A DNA stretch of 64,000 nucleotides. It comes from Themeda triandra. Taxonomy: Eukaryota > Streptophyta > Magnoliopsida > Poales > Poaceae. Location: the NCBI GenBank assembly GCA_018135685.1, contig JAENPR010000024.1, positions 806,001 to 870,000 on the forward strand. The letters are read 5' to 3'. The translations under genes were made by a program, and so were the position numbers. Position 1 is the first letter of the stretch. Each line of letters opens with the position of its first letter. The notes beneath the pieces are model-generated. The model was given only the letters and a program-made list of their open reading frames with translations. It was not told the origin of the DNA and did no database searches. This document shows positions 1 to 11,720 of the stretch, one piece after another.

Positions 1-1381
1 ACTCTGCTGAAAGTTTGGTGCTCTGATAATGCCTCTCTCACAAGCTTCATATGATCTGCGCGAGACATGTCACTGCTGCTGGGATGGCTTGAAAGAAGAG
101 AATCATCAACGGCTCTCTTCACCGAGTCGTTTATGAAACCCTTGAGCACAGAACTGCGCGATGGACTCTCCCATGCCTCAGTAATAGCATTCTGCACTGC
201 GTCATGAATCATGATCTTGATGGTTTCATCATCTTTGAGTTCATCTTGACCTTTTTGTTATGCAGAGAGTGTTTGAGTTGGTTAGGTGTGAAAGACTAGT
301 AAAACGAGTTTGGATATGTAGTTGATGTACCATCATCATCTTGTGAAGCAATCTCTATGTTCCCTTTGTTTTCTGAAGCAATCTCTATGCTCCCTTTGTT
401 CTCCATGCAATTGTTGCCCCCCTCATCAATGCTGATGCTAACAGTTCTGTAGAAAAATCAAGCAAGTAGTATCCTACATTAGTGAGATATTATAAAGACC
501 CTTGGGAAATATCCATGAAAACCAGGGACTACTTGCCACTTTTAGTGACACAATATCGACAAGAGTAGTGTTATAACATCAGACATCAAAAGCATGACAC
601 AGTAAAACTGGACTGGAACAGGTAACTGAACTTAACTGATTTTTCTGACCATAAAAACAAGACAGCAGGATTCAAAAATACATAACAACAGTTATTCTCA
701 TCCAGAAATTACAATATTTACCAATTTAGAAAGACAATGAAAAACTCTACAACTCTTAACCTTTTCTGTTGACAACATAACAGTAGGCCACTAAAACTAA
801 GATATCCAAAATAAGCCAACAAGATAACTGAACTTTTCTGTTGACAGGCCACTAAAACATGCATAACTAGAGATATACTGCTCTAACCTCTATGAAACTT
901 ACCAATCAGGAAAGCCTATGAAATTACCTACATCATTCATTTAGATCATTCCACGAGATTCCAGACTTAAGATATCATAAAACAGAATGCATCTAAAACA
1001 ACACAGAATTTTGACAGAAAAACTGCGCCATCAAAGAATGATTATATCTCCCAAAATGTAACACTGACACCAAAAGAAAGGTATTGAAGTCTTCTACTCA
1101 TATATAATTTTTGGGCACATAAAACTATCCTTAAACAGCACATAAACAACAACTGCCCAATCTGAAATAAACAGCAGACCTTAATTACGAGATTAGAACC
1201 CTAAACAATTTGAAATAGCATTTTGATTCACCGAAATTGAACCCTAACCAGCAACATTGAGTGTAAAATCGAACCTCGCGTCCGCCCTGAACTCATCCCC
1301 GTAGGCGTTGGATACGACTGTGGCTGCCGGCGGGTACTGAAGAGGAGGTGCAGTGGGCATCGACGGCCGTGACGCCGGCAT
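1..1381 (-). CDS. Unrecognised multi-exon protein, 5' part only (gene A)
   Basis: Three exons join in frame: 1381-1275, 446-331 and 250-1, the last running off the window. Phases fit exactly: exon 1 leaves two bases, exon 2 takes them and leaves one, exon 3 takes that one. Donors are AG|GTTCGA and TG|GTACAT; acceptors are CTACAG and AACAAAAAG. The N-terminus is proline- and alanine-rich. Exon 2 encodes an acidic stretch with a short tandem repeat (ENKGSIEIAS then ENKGNIEIAS). Exon 3 encodes a charged, helical-looking region containing IHDAVQNAITEAWE. The ATG at 1381 was chosen; the same frame extends upstream without another ATG, so the start is uncertain. No family was recognised and the function is unknown. 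Confidence 0.6.
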
Positions 1382-1860
1382 CTTCAGCGTCGCCTGGTCC
1401 CGCTCCCGCCCGATGGCAGCCGCCAAGGGGAGAGACGACTGCGACAAAACAGCCTGCTCCGCGCCGGTGGCAGCCAGCTCCACGCTCGGCAATCCTGCTC
1501 CACGGGGAGGGCCCTTCTGCACAGGCGCGGCGGGAGGATTCGGCTCCCAAATCCGTCCCAGCGAGCGATGGCGGGATAGGCGCAGGGGGAGTCGGCGCGG
1601 CGGGCGGAGGGGGAAGGCGGCGCGGTGGTCCGAGGCCGAGGGGCAACGCGGAGCGGGAGTCGAACAGGAAGGTATCGCGGGAGTCGAACGGGAAGGTGGC
1701 GCGGCGGGTGGCGGCCGGCGCGCCACACGCCGGAGCGGCCATGGCCCGACGGCCGGGAAGGCGGCGACGGGCAGTGTGCGCTTGCGAGGGGAAGAACGCG
1801 CGCCAGTTTCTTCGGAGGCAAGTTGATCGGAGTTCAGTTTTTGATGGGTAAGAGGACACC
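1382..1860 (-). promoter_or_regulatory. GC-rich leader and upstream region of gene A
   Basis: This is a strongly GC-rich block next to AT-rich DNA on its right, as is usual at grass gene 5' ends. Open frames on both strands reflect base composition rather than coding; none joins the downstream exons from an ATG. One minus-strand frame starting at 1742 is proline-rich and could be an alternative N-terminus, but it would need a frame change to reach exon 2. No TATA box was assigned. Confidence 0.35.
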
Positions 1861-2118
1861 TTTTGATGATAAAATGGCTACTGTTTGCTAGAGCTCAGTT
1901 TTACTGGTGGGTTAATATTTTTTTTTCGTTAACCGATAGAAATGAAACCGTTACAAACTACTGTTTGCTAAAATAAATTCTCTTATCAAGTACGTAGTGA
2001 ATTGTGCGTCTACGACTATCAGTTTTTACCTTCTTATGTTGAATTGTGCACACCGGATGATCCACCAAATACCTGTTTCAAAAAATAAAATTTCCAAATA
2101 ACGTGTATCATATGGTAG
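1861..2118. other. AT-rich intergenic DNA
   Basis: Nothing was recognised here. Confidence 0.4.
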
Positions 2119-3147
2119 GAAACCAAATAGTGCTACTTGTACCTTTGTTCTTTATCAATATATAAATTGGCACTATTATTAGTGCCAGTTCCTTCAAACA
2201 AAAAGTGACACAACATTAACCATGTAATGATAATGTCCTAGGATAACTACTATCATATTTATTTGTCAATTCTAATATGCTTTTTTTTTGGCTAAGTTTC
2301 CAGAGCAACTTCCAAGAGAAATCTAGGAGCTTTGCTAAATAGTTTTTTTTAGTGAAAAGTAATTCTCTAAAATGAATTAAGGAGACGTGAGCTTAAAAAA
2401 AAGTAGCTTCTCGTTCGATTCACTCCACTCTATATGTATAGAGTTCATTGAAACACATTTTCAGTTACACAATCACTTCTTTAATTGAATATAACTTCCA
2501 CACATAATCTGGAGCATGAGAAGTTGTATTAAACAGGTCCTAAGAAACAATAATGTTGTACAGTAGTACATTACGGGTGTTGCATGTAGACTTTAATGGC
2601 ATTTCTGTATATGACATGACATGGAAATATTAGTTAGATACATCATCACGATACAATTCACAATGAATAACATTACAATAATATATAGCTCTTCTGATCC
2701 CTAGCTAGCTAGAAGATTGAAACTCTAATGAACAGGCTTGATAAAAGGGTAGAAAGATAAGTCTGGATCAGGAAAGTAAAATGAGGGCAACAAATCATGC
2801 ATCATCAATTAAGAAGGGTGGCCTTGAATTTGGGCCGACACCAAATTGCGTAGGTTGTAGCCGCTGCCGAGAGAAGACCAAATGTAGTCACGACTGCCAT
2901 TTTTTGGTAGTATGTCTCAGGTGCTGTGAAGAACAGCAGTCTACACATATTATGGTCAGAATCAGAATGACACAGATAAAGCCCAAGGAAGATCTGAAAA
3001 AAAAAGGTGCATATAGGTGAGGTTAGAGTATAAAAAGTTTACTACTGTACTGCACGCATCATGTCGAAATACAATGATAAACTGTACTAGAGATGAGATT
3101 ACTGCACTCTTACCACAACTAGGCATGCCTCTGAAAGCTGCTCGTCA
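2119..3147. repeat. Segmental duplicate, copy 1 (partner 12359-13929)
   Basis: This block aligns through its length with 12359-13929, apart from two insertions in the partner. Landmarks common to both are the GTCCTAGGATAACTACTATC stretch and a run of CTAGCTAG. It lacks the Stowaway element (empty site at 2750-2751) and the PIF-like element (empty site near 3020-3030). An open frame at 2781-3020 looks cysteine-rich, but the partner has an in-frame stop, so I do not call it a gene. The right end carries the last few antisense codons of the exon at 13882-14072 and then breaks off. Confidence 0.8.
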
Positions 3148-3154
3148 TCCAAAA

Positions 3155-3420
3155 AAATGGTGTTTCCTTGGTGTTACCAGAAAAAGAAAATTTCGCTATG
3201 CAAACCAATCTCCTCATCGCAATATACCAAAGAAAAAACATTCCTAGCATTTCTGTTATTCCATAGAGTTTTCAGAAAAGGAAAACTTCGCTATCACAAT
3301 TCATAACTCCAAATCCCCCCTGGTTGCGCACACAACACGGGAGACAAATAGAAGTTCTTCTACTCCAGCAAAACGCCATGTGTCCCGTAACAAAAGGTAC
3401 TTACTGTTAGTTTAATTAGG
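3155..3420. repeat. Dispersed repeat shared with 62540-62765
   Basis: The stretch around GAAAACTTCGCTATCAC and ATTCATAACTCCAAATCCC recurs near the right end of the window at 62540-62765. Inside this copy the motif occurs twice (near 3186 and 3277), so it also carries a small internal duplication. The repeat class was not identified. Confidence 0.55.
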
Positions 3421-5135
3421 AGACTTAGTGTTGTGGATCTCCAACAGGTATCTCCAGTCTGTATGAACTTTTATTGGCTTCCTTAAAAGCTGAGTAAAAC
3501 TACTTTCAGAAAAAAGAAACAGGATACAACGGTAAGGGAGCAACATATATCAATCGTAAGTTCATAATTATATACACATGATACATCATTGAAAGCCTAG
3601 AATGAAAAGCAGCTACCGCACAGAAGATGCTAACTCTATACAGTGTTTGCCAAATTCATCAGGATAGCGTGCACCGATGAATTCAATTCAAAGAAGCATT
3701 GGATGTCAGAATTGGTTAGTGAGACTGTGAGACACAGAGCAGCTGCCCACTGATTAAAACAACATATTGCAATATACAGGCAGTTGGATGACAAAAACAA
3801 TGTTACACTATCCAAATAATGGAGTCTAGTAGAAATGTTACTATCACTGGATATAATCATATCAGTGCCACTTTTATCTATGAACTGCATCAACTTTCCA
3901 TTCTGGTCGAAAGTTTGTAGTTTAGTGAGAATTATTTTAGGAAATCAGTGACATAAAATAATGCTTGTTACAGAAATCCATATATTATTACGCTAGTTCT
4001 AACAAACAAAGCCAGCAAACAGCAGCATTTTTGGGATGATACTAGATGGTACTCAAATTGGTTGGTCATAGAGCAAGCATTGAAGCATGTACATCAAATA
4101 GAATCTGAACTTGAGTTCTCATCCACCAAAAAGCCAAAACTTGTCAATCACAAACAAATGCTAAATGATACAACTTAAGTACAGTTCAATCATACAAGAT
4201 AGAAGCTAGGGTAGTATTATTATTTTAGTGCCAAAATTTACCACTGGATGCGAGCAGTAAACACGATTTATGACCATTTACCAATGTAACATAGACTGGC
4301 AAGGATAAGTAAACACCAGTACAACCTTACAGACACATCTAGCAAGAACAGAATTAGAGCTTGGAATATCACAGCATAACAACAGGAAGCTAGCTAAAAA
4401 ATCAAATGTAGAACCAAGTCGATTAGCATATGCCAGTTTGCTAGCAAATCAAGTTTTGCAGCAACAGCATAGTCTTGTGGGTATAATATAATGCAAACAG
4501 AGATGGCATACATTAAGGTACCATAAAAGGAAACTGGCCTAACTCAACCCCTCCCATAGGTAATTTGAAGGGTCTTTATCCTAATCAAAAGGAGGCTGTT
4601 GAAAAGTATCAGTCAAGGCATTCTTGTCATGTGTGTTTTAGCAAGCAATTGAGTCAAGTGTCTCAACATATTACCCATAGCAACAGCGCCATTTCCTGTA
4701 GCAGAAAGACAGTTTAAAAAACTACTGAACTCTATGAAAAAATAACTTGGTACAACAAATTATATGTAAATCCACAACACCTAGAGGCATGTTGTTATTT
4801 AAGAATAGCAAATGATAAGTCATGGCCCAAGAAGAAGAAATTTGCCATGTTGTTTACTTGAAAATTCAAGCCGCGACTGAAAATATGGTGGTTGCCATCC
4901 GTGACTAAATTGGAATTCACAACTTAAATAACAGATTTTCAACCTGAGCGTGTTAATAACACTCAAAGTATATAATAGATGAGCGAGCAAAGTATCCTTC
5001 TGACTCTATGCCTGAACTTCAACTTCGTCTTAGAGAGCCACAGGTCACCAGACAGAGTATTATGACCACACTAGCAATGAAAACACTACATACTACTAGA
5101 ACAATGTATGGTATATTGCACAGTGCACAAACAAT
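3421..5135. other. AT-rich region without a supported gene
   Basis: Only short chance frames occur. No transposon ends, RNA gene or conserved coding exon was recognised. It could be intron or intergenic DNA. Confidence 0.4.
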
Positions 5136-5535
5136 TCCTTTGTCAAGAAGTAAGGTAGGACAGGTTGCAAGAGCACAATCACATATCACACACAAGGACA
5201 AGCAGACTTGCCAATAAACCATCCCTTGGTGAGGAGGAACAACATGTAGAAGTGAATGACAGCATACATTATCCAACGATGAATTACACACTGCATTCCT
5301 GGGTCCATGATAACATGTGCCATGCATGATCCATGGTGCATGGCATTATCAGTTTGCTAATAACTTAGGTAGGACACACAGATATTATCTGTCTCTAATA
5401 AATAAATATATAGGACAAAGATAGCTTGGGCACAGACGACAAACAGCATGCAGTACATATATAGATAGATAAATATAAGCGACAGACAGGCATATGGGTA
5501 TAACAGAAACAGAAGTTGACGGATCAGAGGGTGCA
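5136..5535. repeat. Duplicated block, copy 1 (partner 16347-16787)
   Basis: The text running from CTTTGTCAAGAAGTAAGGTA to the ACAGAAAC...GACGGAT stretch is repeated at 16347-16787 with scattered substitutions and small indels. It ends just before the stop codon of the gene at 5554-6060. The partner shows no trace of that gene's coding sequence, so only the 3' flank was duplicated, or the partner gene was lost. Confidence 0.7.
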
Positions 5536-5553
5536 CATTCTCATCGATCGATC

Positions 5554-6060
5554 TCAGTTGGATGGCAGGGCACCAGCAGTGTCGTCTTCTTCCCCGTCGA
5601 GAGGAGGACATCCATCATCAATCATCCCCAGTTCGCGCTTCGCTTTCTCCCATGCTTCATCAATCATGTCCTGAAACCCTGCAGGATTGGGGCGGTTGAA
5701 TTCTTCAGGGACCATGACGCGACCATTCTGGTCATAAGTGTCGCGGACCCATTCCTGGAACGCGAAGAATTCTTCCTTCCCAGCCTCATCGGTAGGCATG
5801 ATGTCCGCTATGAGCCCCTCCTCCCTCGTCTGCCCCAGGACCCATGCGATGTACTCCAGCGGCAACTCCACCCACTTGATCTCAGCAGCCTTGACATCAG
5901 AGGAGGCGCCCGCAGCAGGAACCTGATGAGAATCATCCGCCTTCCTCTTGGCACCAGTCAGAGTATCCTTCACCTCACCATCCTGCGCCTTGAAATCTTG
6001 CACCACCTCCGCCCTCTCGGCAGCCGTACTCCCGTGGACAGCGGCGCCGAAATTCTTCAT
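5554..6060 (-). CDS. Hypothetical acidic 168-residue protein
   Basis: This is a single open exon from an ATG at 6060 to a TGA at 5554-5556. The frame stays open upstream only with non-ATG starts, so the internal ATG (MKNFGAAVHG) was preferred; the bases upstream look like a leader with CCTAGG-type sequence. The protein is rich in Asp, Glu and Lys. It has a basic KRKADD patch near residue 40, a tryptophan-containing segment (KWVELPLEYIAWVLGQ), a central FFAFQEWVRDTYDQNGRVMV stretch, and an acidic tail. There is no signal peptide or membrane segment, so a soluble cytosolic or nuclear protein is likely. I do not recognise a family. Confidence 0.6.
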   Translation of the reverse strand: MKNFGAAVHGSTAAERAEVVQDFKAQDGEVKDTLTGAKRKADDSHQVPAAGASSDVKAAEIKWVELPLEYIAWVLGQTREEGLIADIMPTDEAGKEEFFAFQEWVRDTYDQNGRVMVPEEFNRPNPAGFQDMIDEAWEKAKRELGMIDDGCPPLDGEEDDTAGALPSN

Positions 6061-6203
6061 CGGATCGAGAAGGGGGTTGCGGCGGCAAATCGAGACCGAG
6101 TTGGGGGAAGTGGCGGCGGCGCTTGGAGAAGATGGTTGTGGAACCCTAGGTTTCGATTGAGGATCGCAACGAGTGCCTGGCTTTTTTTTTTTACTAGTGG
6201 ATC

Positions 6204-6223
6204 GGCGCGCGCTTTCGCGCGCC
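6204..6223. promoter_or_regulatory. Perfect GC palindrome upstream of the 5554-6060 gene
   Basis: GGCGCGCG, a four-base CTTT loop and CGCGCGCC form a perfect 8-bp inverted repeat about 145 bp upstream of the ATG. It lies beside a 12-base T run in otherwise moderate sequence. It could be a promoter element or the remnant of a transposon end. Confidence 0.4.
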
Positions 6224-6394
6224 TGTCGCCTTGGAAATTCAAAGACTGCAGGTAGTTTATACAAACAATACTGGTTGCCAGGGAGTTCCACAGTGGCCTA
6301 ATATACATACATATGTTTAAACATAATTTTTCTAGCTCGAGGTATGTACATCAGTTCTGAAGGTTAATCGTGGGATTTTGTTTGTTGTTGCATA

Positions 6395-6690
6395 TCATGG
6401 TTCTGCTGCTTCCGTCCAATCCCAGCAGTTGCCTCCAAGACTTGAAATAAAAGCATGGACATTTTCTTTCAGCTGCTGCGTAAGATAATGAATCTTAAGT
6501 GTAGCAATGAGGTATAAAGAAGAAGCATGAACAAAAGTAAAACAAGGATTGCTAATGAAGGAAGGCACACTTGAATCACCTTGTATTCGGTACCAGAGTC
6601 GTTGACATTAATAGCAGGGAAGAGGAGGGCGCTGGTCTCCTGTATCTGGTGGAGCCTCTTCATTTCAGCAGTGGTATCTTCAGGGACGCC
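6395..6690 (-). pseudogene. Adenosylhomocysteinase-like exon fragment with a downstream exon
   Basis: Minus-strand bases 6690-6580 encode a segment with KRLHQIQETSALLFPAINVN. This matches the signature region of S-adenosyl-L-homocysteine hydrolase, where KRLYQMQ is followed by LLFPAINVNDS (family knowledge). The usual TKSKFDNLYG continuation is absent: the frame reads DSGTEYK and meets a GTGATT donor. An acceptor, TTACGCAG, opens a phase-0 exon at 6475-6395 encoding 26 residues and a TGA. The rest of the enzyme, including the NAD-binding domain, is not nearby. I infer a captured gene fragment or an eroded pseudogene; a short chimeric transcript is possible. Confidence 0.5.
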
Positions 6691-6705
6691 ATGCCAGCCT
6701 TTATC

Positions 6706-7195
6706 CCTTCATCCTACCATGGCATATATTATGCGAGATATGAATCTAATTAAGTTCCAAAGAGTGAGAGCAAGAGACAGGAGAAAGGGGTTGAGCTCAG
6801 ATTTGCACAACTGTACACATATGCTAGAGCCATCTTTAAGTCTCATAGCATGTGCGCGGACTCTTGTTGTCACAGTGCATAAGAAATTTCAATATACAGT
6901 AAACTGAGAATGTGACAATGCAATAACTATATAGGTTGATCATATTTCCATAGCCGACAAAATGGAATGAATTGTGGAACTATATACATCACCTGGGAGT
7001 GGCAACGCTGACTACGACGATAGATTAGCACCTCTTGACCTGCATTTCAGCACCCCTGATCCAATGACAGGACATGAGTTTAGTAAGGTAGCAGCTAAAA
7101 AATCACTGTCAAAATATCTGGAACCAAGTTGCAGCTGTAAAACAACAGTGATGATTTAGATTCTACAAAGCTGCACTGATTGATTTATTGGAAGG
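6706..7195. other. No supported feature
   Basis: Chance open frames only. A possible minus-strand donor after CTCCCAG near 6990 was noted, but no coherent exon could be built. Confidence 0.3.
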
Positions 7196-7198
7196 TGA

Positions 7199-7341
7199 AA
7201 TGGACATGCTGTGCTGTTGTCAAAATCTGCAAGCATGTTATTCTCTCATCCTGCTTATTCTCTCGTCTTCATCCAATCAAATGTTTCATAGGCTCAAATG
7301 GACATGCTGTGCTGTTGTCAAAATCTGCAAGCATGTTATTT
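7199..7341. repeat. Short direct duplication, about 100-bp period
   Basis: The segment from AAATGGACATGCTGTGCTGT through GCATGTTATT occurs at about 7199 and again at about 7296, nearly identical. The copies are separated by a T/C-rich stretch. Confidence 0.75.
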
Positions 7342-8689
7342 TTTTTTTCTTACTGAAATTCCACTTGTTTTCAGATTTAAAGTTTCAGTGTGGCAAGTAC
7401 TGAACAAATCAGGTTTGTTTTGCAAACATAAGGAAATTGCATATCTTTTCATATTCAATTTGCAGATTATCGGGAGAGGCTATTTATTATGTTGGAAGTA
7501 TTGTAGATAGGAATTATGGTTTAGTTTATTCAGTATGCTAATATTCATACATTAGTAAGTACTAATTCAGAAGTATTTTGTTTTCATTCCTCATGGCCCT
7601 GTAAATTGAATTTTGTTTATGCTTTTTGGAATATTAGAATTGTAGCTTGACTGCAGAACTTGAAAAATGAAATCGCATGATCTAATTGCAGGTTTTCTTG
7701 ACTGAGAACTATGCATTACACAAAGGTAACATTTCACATTGTTGATAACTTCGAAACATGTGTATAATGCAGATAACTAAGAACCCAAAGCTGTTCCTTC
7801 CTTCCCTCAATAAGAAAAAAAATGAGAGCAACCAAAACTTTTGTACAAAATGTATACTTGGACCCATTTGTGATAAAATCTTTTGGGATTGCTTATTTAC
7901 TGCAATATGAATGTACTTAAAAGCAAAGCTCAAATGACATGTTCGTTTCAGCGTGTATCTGCATTGCAGAAGAGGAAAAAAGGGCTTAAGTACACTCGTT
8001 TGAAAAGCTACAGACTTCCCAGTGCTAATGATTCAGTGTGGCCAGATGCATAGATCATGGGTGGACAACGAACTTACAAAAATAAAATATTGAATTTACA
8101 CAAAAAGGTCGAATAACTTAAAGTATGAAGAAAGAGGAGTCACTGCTGTAGCTTGAAGGGAACCCGTGTTTGATTGATCACCTGCCTGAGAAGACATCAT
8201 TTTAGTATGAACTAACCATTGCCATCGCGATGTCAACACCGCCTATTACTCTTTTTTTCCTTCGATGGTATATATCTAAAGTTTTTTCCCGGGAAAAATG
8301 CTATCCCCCATGTGAGACAAAAAGCACACCTAATAAAAACATAAATGAGTATGGCTGTCAACACACAAAGCGGATTACAGTTCTTTCCTCTTTACCTAAA
8401 ACACATTAGAACCATTGTTAGGATCCTCATTCTTGGCACCAACCAGATCAAGGACCCTCGGAGGGTTGTTTATGGATATCTATTTCCTGCAACCACAAAA
8501 TGTTCCAAGCATATGAAAGGTCATAACAATATATGAAAAACTATGTGAAAGATAAAGAAAATGTAGATGTGTCGCTAACCACTTTCTAGCAGAGAGTTGA
8601 TTCTTTCACAAGGGATTGGCATTGGTATGAAACCTTGGAACCAACCAATGCATTGAGATCGGAACCTTACAACTAAAGAATGGTAGCTC
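7342..8689. other. AT-rich region without a supported gene
   Basis: No coding exon, RNA gene or transposon end was identified. Intron or intergenic DNA is likely. Confidence 0.35.
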
Positions 8690-9240
8690 TCAGAGATTTC
8701 ATAATACAGTAACACGTCATGCCCAGGAAGCGAATGGACATCAGATTATCCTGTAGCCTTGAATATAGCATTTTGATCACAGGGCCAAGAACGAAGATGG
8801 TAAGAGAAAATTCAAGAGAACACTAAACAAAATGCAATCATCGAAGCCTCAATCCAAGAGATGAAAACAAATTTGGTACCGTCAGGTCGTTCTTTTGGAG
8901 AAACCTTGCCAGCAAGCATAAGCACAAAAGAGAAGATTTGCCTCAGTAAGTTACCAATCATCATTTGTTCATTGACCTGGAGCTTCAAGGCATGGCGACA
9001 AAAAGGTTACCCTCAGAGATTTCATAATATAAGCAACATGTCATGCCCAGTACCTCACAAGCCAATAAACATCAGATTGTATCCTCCAGCATCGGATATG
9101 GCATCTTCATCATAGGCCGAGGAACGGACAAGAGGGTGATAGAAAAATAAATAGAACGCTACACAAATTCCAATTGTCGAAGCCTGAATCGAAGAGACCA
9201 AAACAAATTTGGTGCCGTGGACACGGCGACGGTCGAGCAA
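8690..9240 (-). pseudogene. Locally duplicated membrane-type exon, probably decayed
   Basis: Two direct copies, about 8690-8885 and 9012-9222, share the CTCAGAGATTTCATAATA and ACAAATTTGGT landmarks. On the minus strand both encode related peptides beginning GTKFV. The right copy reads GTKFVLVSSIQASTIGICVA and on through a hydrophobic stretch to a stop at 9055. The left copy reads GTKFVFISWIEASMIAFCLV to a stop at 8812. The left copy is preceded by a CTCCAG acceptor at 8977 and a hydrophobic exon containing LLRQIFSFVLMLAGK. These look like transmembrane segments of a small membrane protein. Similarity to genes B-E is only suggestive. Confidence 0.4.
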
Positions 9241-10053
9241 ACCCTAACCCATCATGGATGGCCTGTCGATAAGGGATTACACAGCACTGCAGCAGCACCC
9301 AATCACCCGTGCAAAAGGGAAGACAAAGTAACAGAGGATTTCGGGGAGGAGCCATGAGACGGGTGAGAAGAGGATGAGGCACCAGATCCTACCGCGGCCG
9401 GCGTCGGCGGCCAGGAAGAGGCCACGCACAGGCTGAGTGGCCGTGCTGGGCGGTGGCGCTGCCGGGGGCGGCTCGCAACGCAGCCATGGTCTTGAGGACG
9501 TGGAGCTAGGGTTTGAAACAGCACTTGCGCACACATGGGCCGACGAAAATCACCTGCGAGGGGAGCTGTGCAGAGACGGAGAGAGAGGGAGAGGGGAAGG
9601 GGAAGCGGGCGCGGCGCCGCCGCGCGCCGCCGCCGCCGCCGAGCCACGGCCGCCCGCGCGCGGCGCGCTGCTCCCGCCCCGCTCGTGCTCGCCACGCCGC
9701 CATGCCGCTGCTGCTCGCTGGACCAGAGAAACGAAGGGGAAGGGAAGGAGAAGGAGGAGGAGGAGGCGGTGGCGGAGGAGCAGGGCGGCCACCGGTCGCG
9801 CGCGCGCAGGTCGCGGCGACGCGGCCATCGCCGCTGCTTCGGGAGAGGACGAGAGATGCGAGGCTTCCTTCTCTTTTTTTTCTCTGAAAGGAGGCCCATA
9901 TATATTTGTCCGGGGAAGAAACCAGAAGCCAGATCGAAGCCGGAGCTAGAAGCTGGTGAGACAATCGACTTCAGAAGCGAAGCAGCTTCCAGCTTCTCGG
10001 ACGCGGGAGAAGGACAGCCGCACATGAGGAAATCGGACGGTAGAAAATTTTAG
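9241..10053. other. GC-rich putative first exon and promoter block
   Basis: This GC-rich block holds long frames on both strands and a GA-rich run near 9575-9605. On the minus strand a CAAACCCTAGC motif near 9505-9520, common in plant 5' leaders, precedes an ATG at about 9486. The short frame after it reaches a GCG|GTAGGA donor-like site near 9390. It may be the start of the gene whose decayed exons lie at 8.8-9.2 kb. No coherent protein could be assembled. Confidence 0.3.
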
Positions 10054-11000
10054 AGCAGACGTGGACATGGTTTCTTTTCTAGGAGCTGGTCATCTTTGTA
10101 TTTGTTAAATGCATCGAGGATTCAGAGTTCGTCTCTCCCCCGACCCCGAGTCGAAAGGACCTAAACGGGCCCGTATCCGAAATAGTATTATATAAAAATT
10201 TACAAAACAAAATTAAGAAATTTCCCAAATATATATTTATATAGGAAAAAATAATACAAATAGAAATCCTAAATCAGGTTTTGTCTTAGAAAATTCATGT
10301 AAAATTTGTTTTTAACTTAGAAAATTATGAAACTATACTCTTTGTTACTGTGCCTTGGTTCAAATTGTTTGAATGTTGATGGATTTGTTTTGGTGCTTAT
10401 TTTTTTAGTAGAAGCTGTGATATATTATATATTATATAATTAGTCAATGTTGATCATCTGAACTGCACAAAAGAAAAAGGGGAGACGGCCACAAACAAAT
10501 TTTGGTGCATGAAATCCAGATGAAAGCACATATACCATATTTCAAGCTGAACATCATAACATAGAGCATGATTTTACCAAAAAAAAATCCAATTATTATT
10601 TATATATTTTTGTTTGTATGTTTCATGCTTGATGAATGAAAATAATTAAATTTTACATGTATACATAGCAATAATATTAGGTTTAAATCTTACGCTAGCT
10701 AGGTAGCTATATTCTCTAGTTCGGCATCTCGCCATACCTTAGTTTAATTCCTTCCTCTGCTATTGGTGGGTCACATAAAACCTTAAATGGTGCACCATGG
10801 AAAATTGCCCAACTTATCACAAAGTCCAGCTTTGTCCACTTAGATTACCACACAGTCCTCCAATGGATCATAGGGTGCACAATAACAACAATGCCAACAA
10901 GCCTGTAAGTCAAGTTGGGCCTCCGTCTAAGGAACCACTAAGGTCACACAATCTTCGACTAGATCATGCGACACACCATCAGTAGTAAGCTGACAAATGA
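10054..11000. other. AT-rich intergenic DNA
   Basis: Nothing was recognised beyond simple AT-rich sequence. Confidence 0.35.
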
Positions 11001-11720
11001 GTCGAGTTACGAAATTCCATTTTGACGATCGCGCGCGCGGTGGCTGTTCCAGCGCGCGGTCCGCTTGCCTGTACGAGCATGCTTTTGTGGTTTTCCTGAC
11101 GTTGATGTGAGCGCTGACATCAGCCAAAAAAAGAAAAATATTTTTTTTCAACTTGTTATATTTTCTGAATCGTGTATCCGTTTCTAATTCTGTTTTACAC
11201 CGATGCGTTCTACGCGATAAGACGAATAAAACTAGATCCCACTTGGATATGTTTCAAAAAAAATTTCAATTTTTTTCTATACTGCAGTGGTTGTGTGTAC
11301 AAATTTTTTGTATGTTCTGGTACCTAAGTTATAGATTCTAACTTTTACTTAACATGTAAGGTATGTGTTTTGATGTGATAAATTAGATGTATAAGTTATA
11401 TTTCTAACTTTGCAACGTGTCGATCATGTAAGTTATACATTCTAAGTTAGATTTTTAACTTTGCAACGTGTCGATCACGTATGTTATGCGTTCTAAGTTA
11501 GATTTTAAATTTTTGCAACATGTTAGATCACGTAAGTTATGTGTTTTAAGTTAGACGAATAAGTTAGATAATGGAAAGCTACGCACGTGAGTTTTACAAC
11601 TTTTCTATCATATAAATAAAAAAATTTCCACAAAAGGAAAGTTGCGGGATTATTTTTTGCCAAAAACGGAAAGTTTACTTTTTGTCGCATGTATGTCTGA
11701 TCGTCCGCTGGTTTCCCTCC
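11001..11720. repeat. Probable decayed transposon with degenerate internal tandem repeats
   Basis: GC-rich patches at 11025-11105 and 11700-11740 bracket AT-rich sequence. Between 11338 and 11560 there are about four degenerate copies of a 55-65 bp unit built on TAAGTTA and TTTGCAACGTGTCGATCA. No clear terminal inverted repeat or target duplication was found, so the class is open. Confidence 0.4.

Noticed and set aside
2781..3247. Cysteine-rich small open frames on the plus strand
   Set aside because: The duplicate at 13216-13460 has an in-frame stop at the equivalent position, and the region overlaps antisense codons of another exon.
9303..10053. Several frames of 90-240 codons on both strands
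   Set aside because: These are composition-driven in a GC-rich block; frames on opposite strands cannot all be real and none has a domain.
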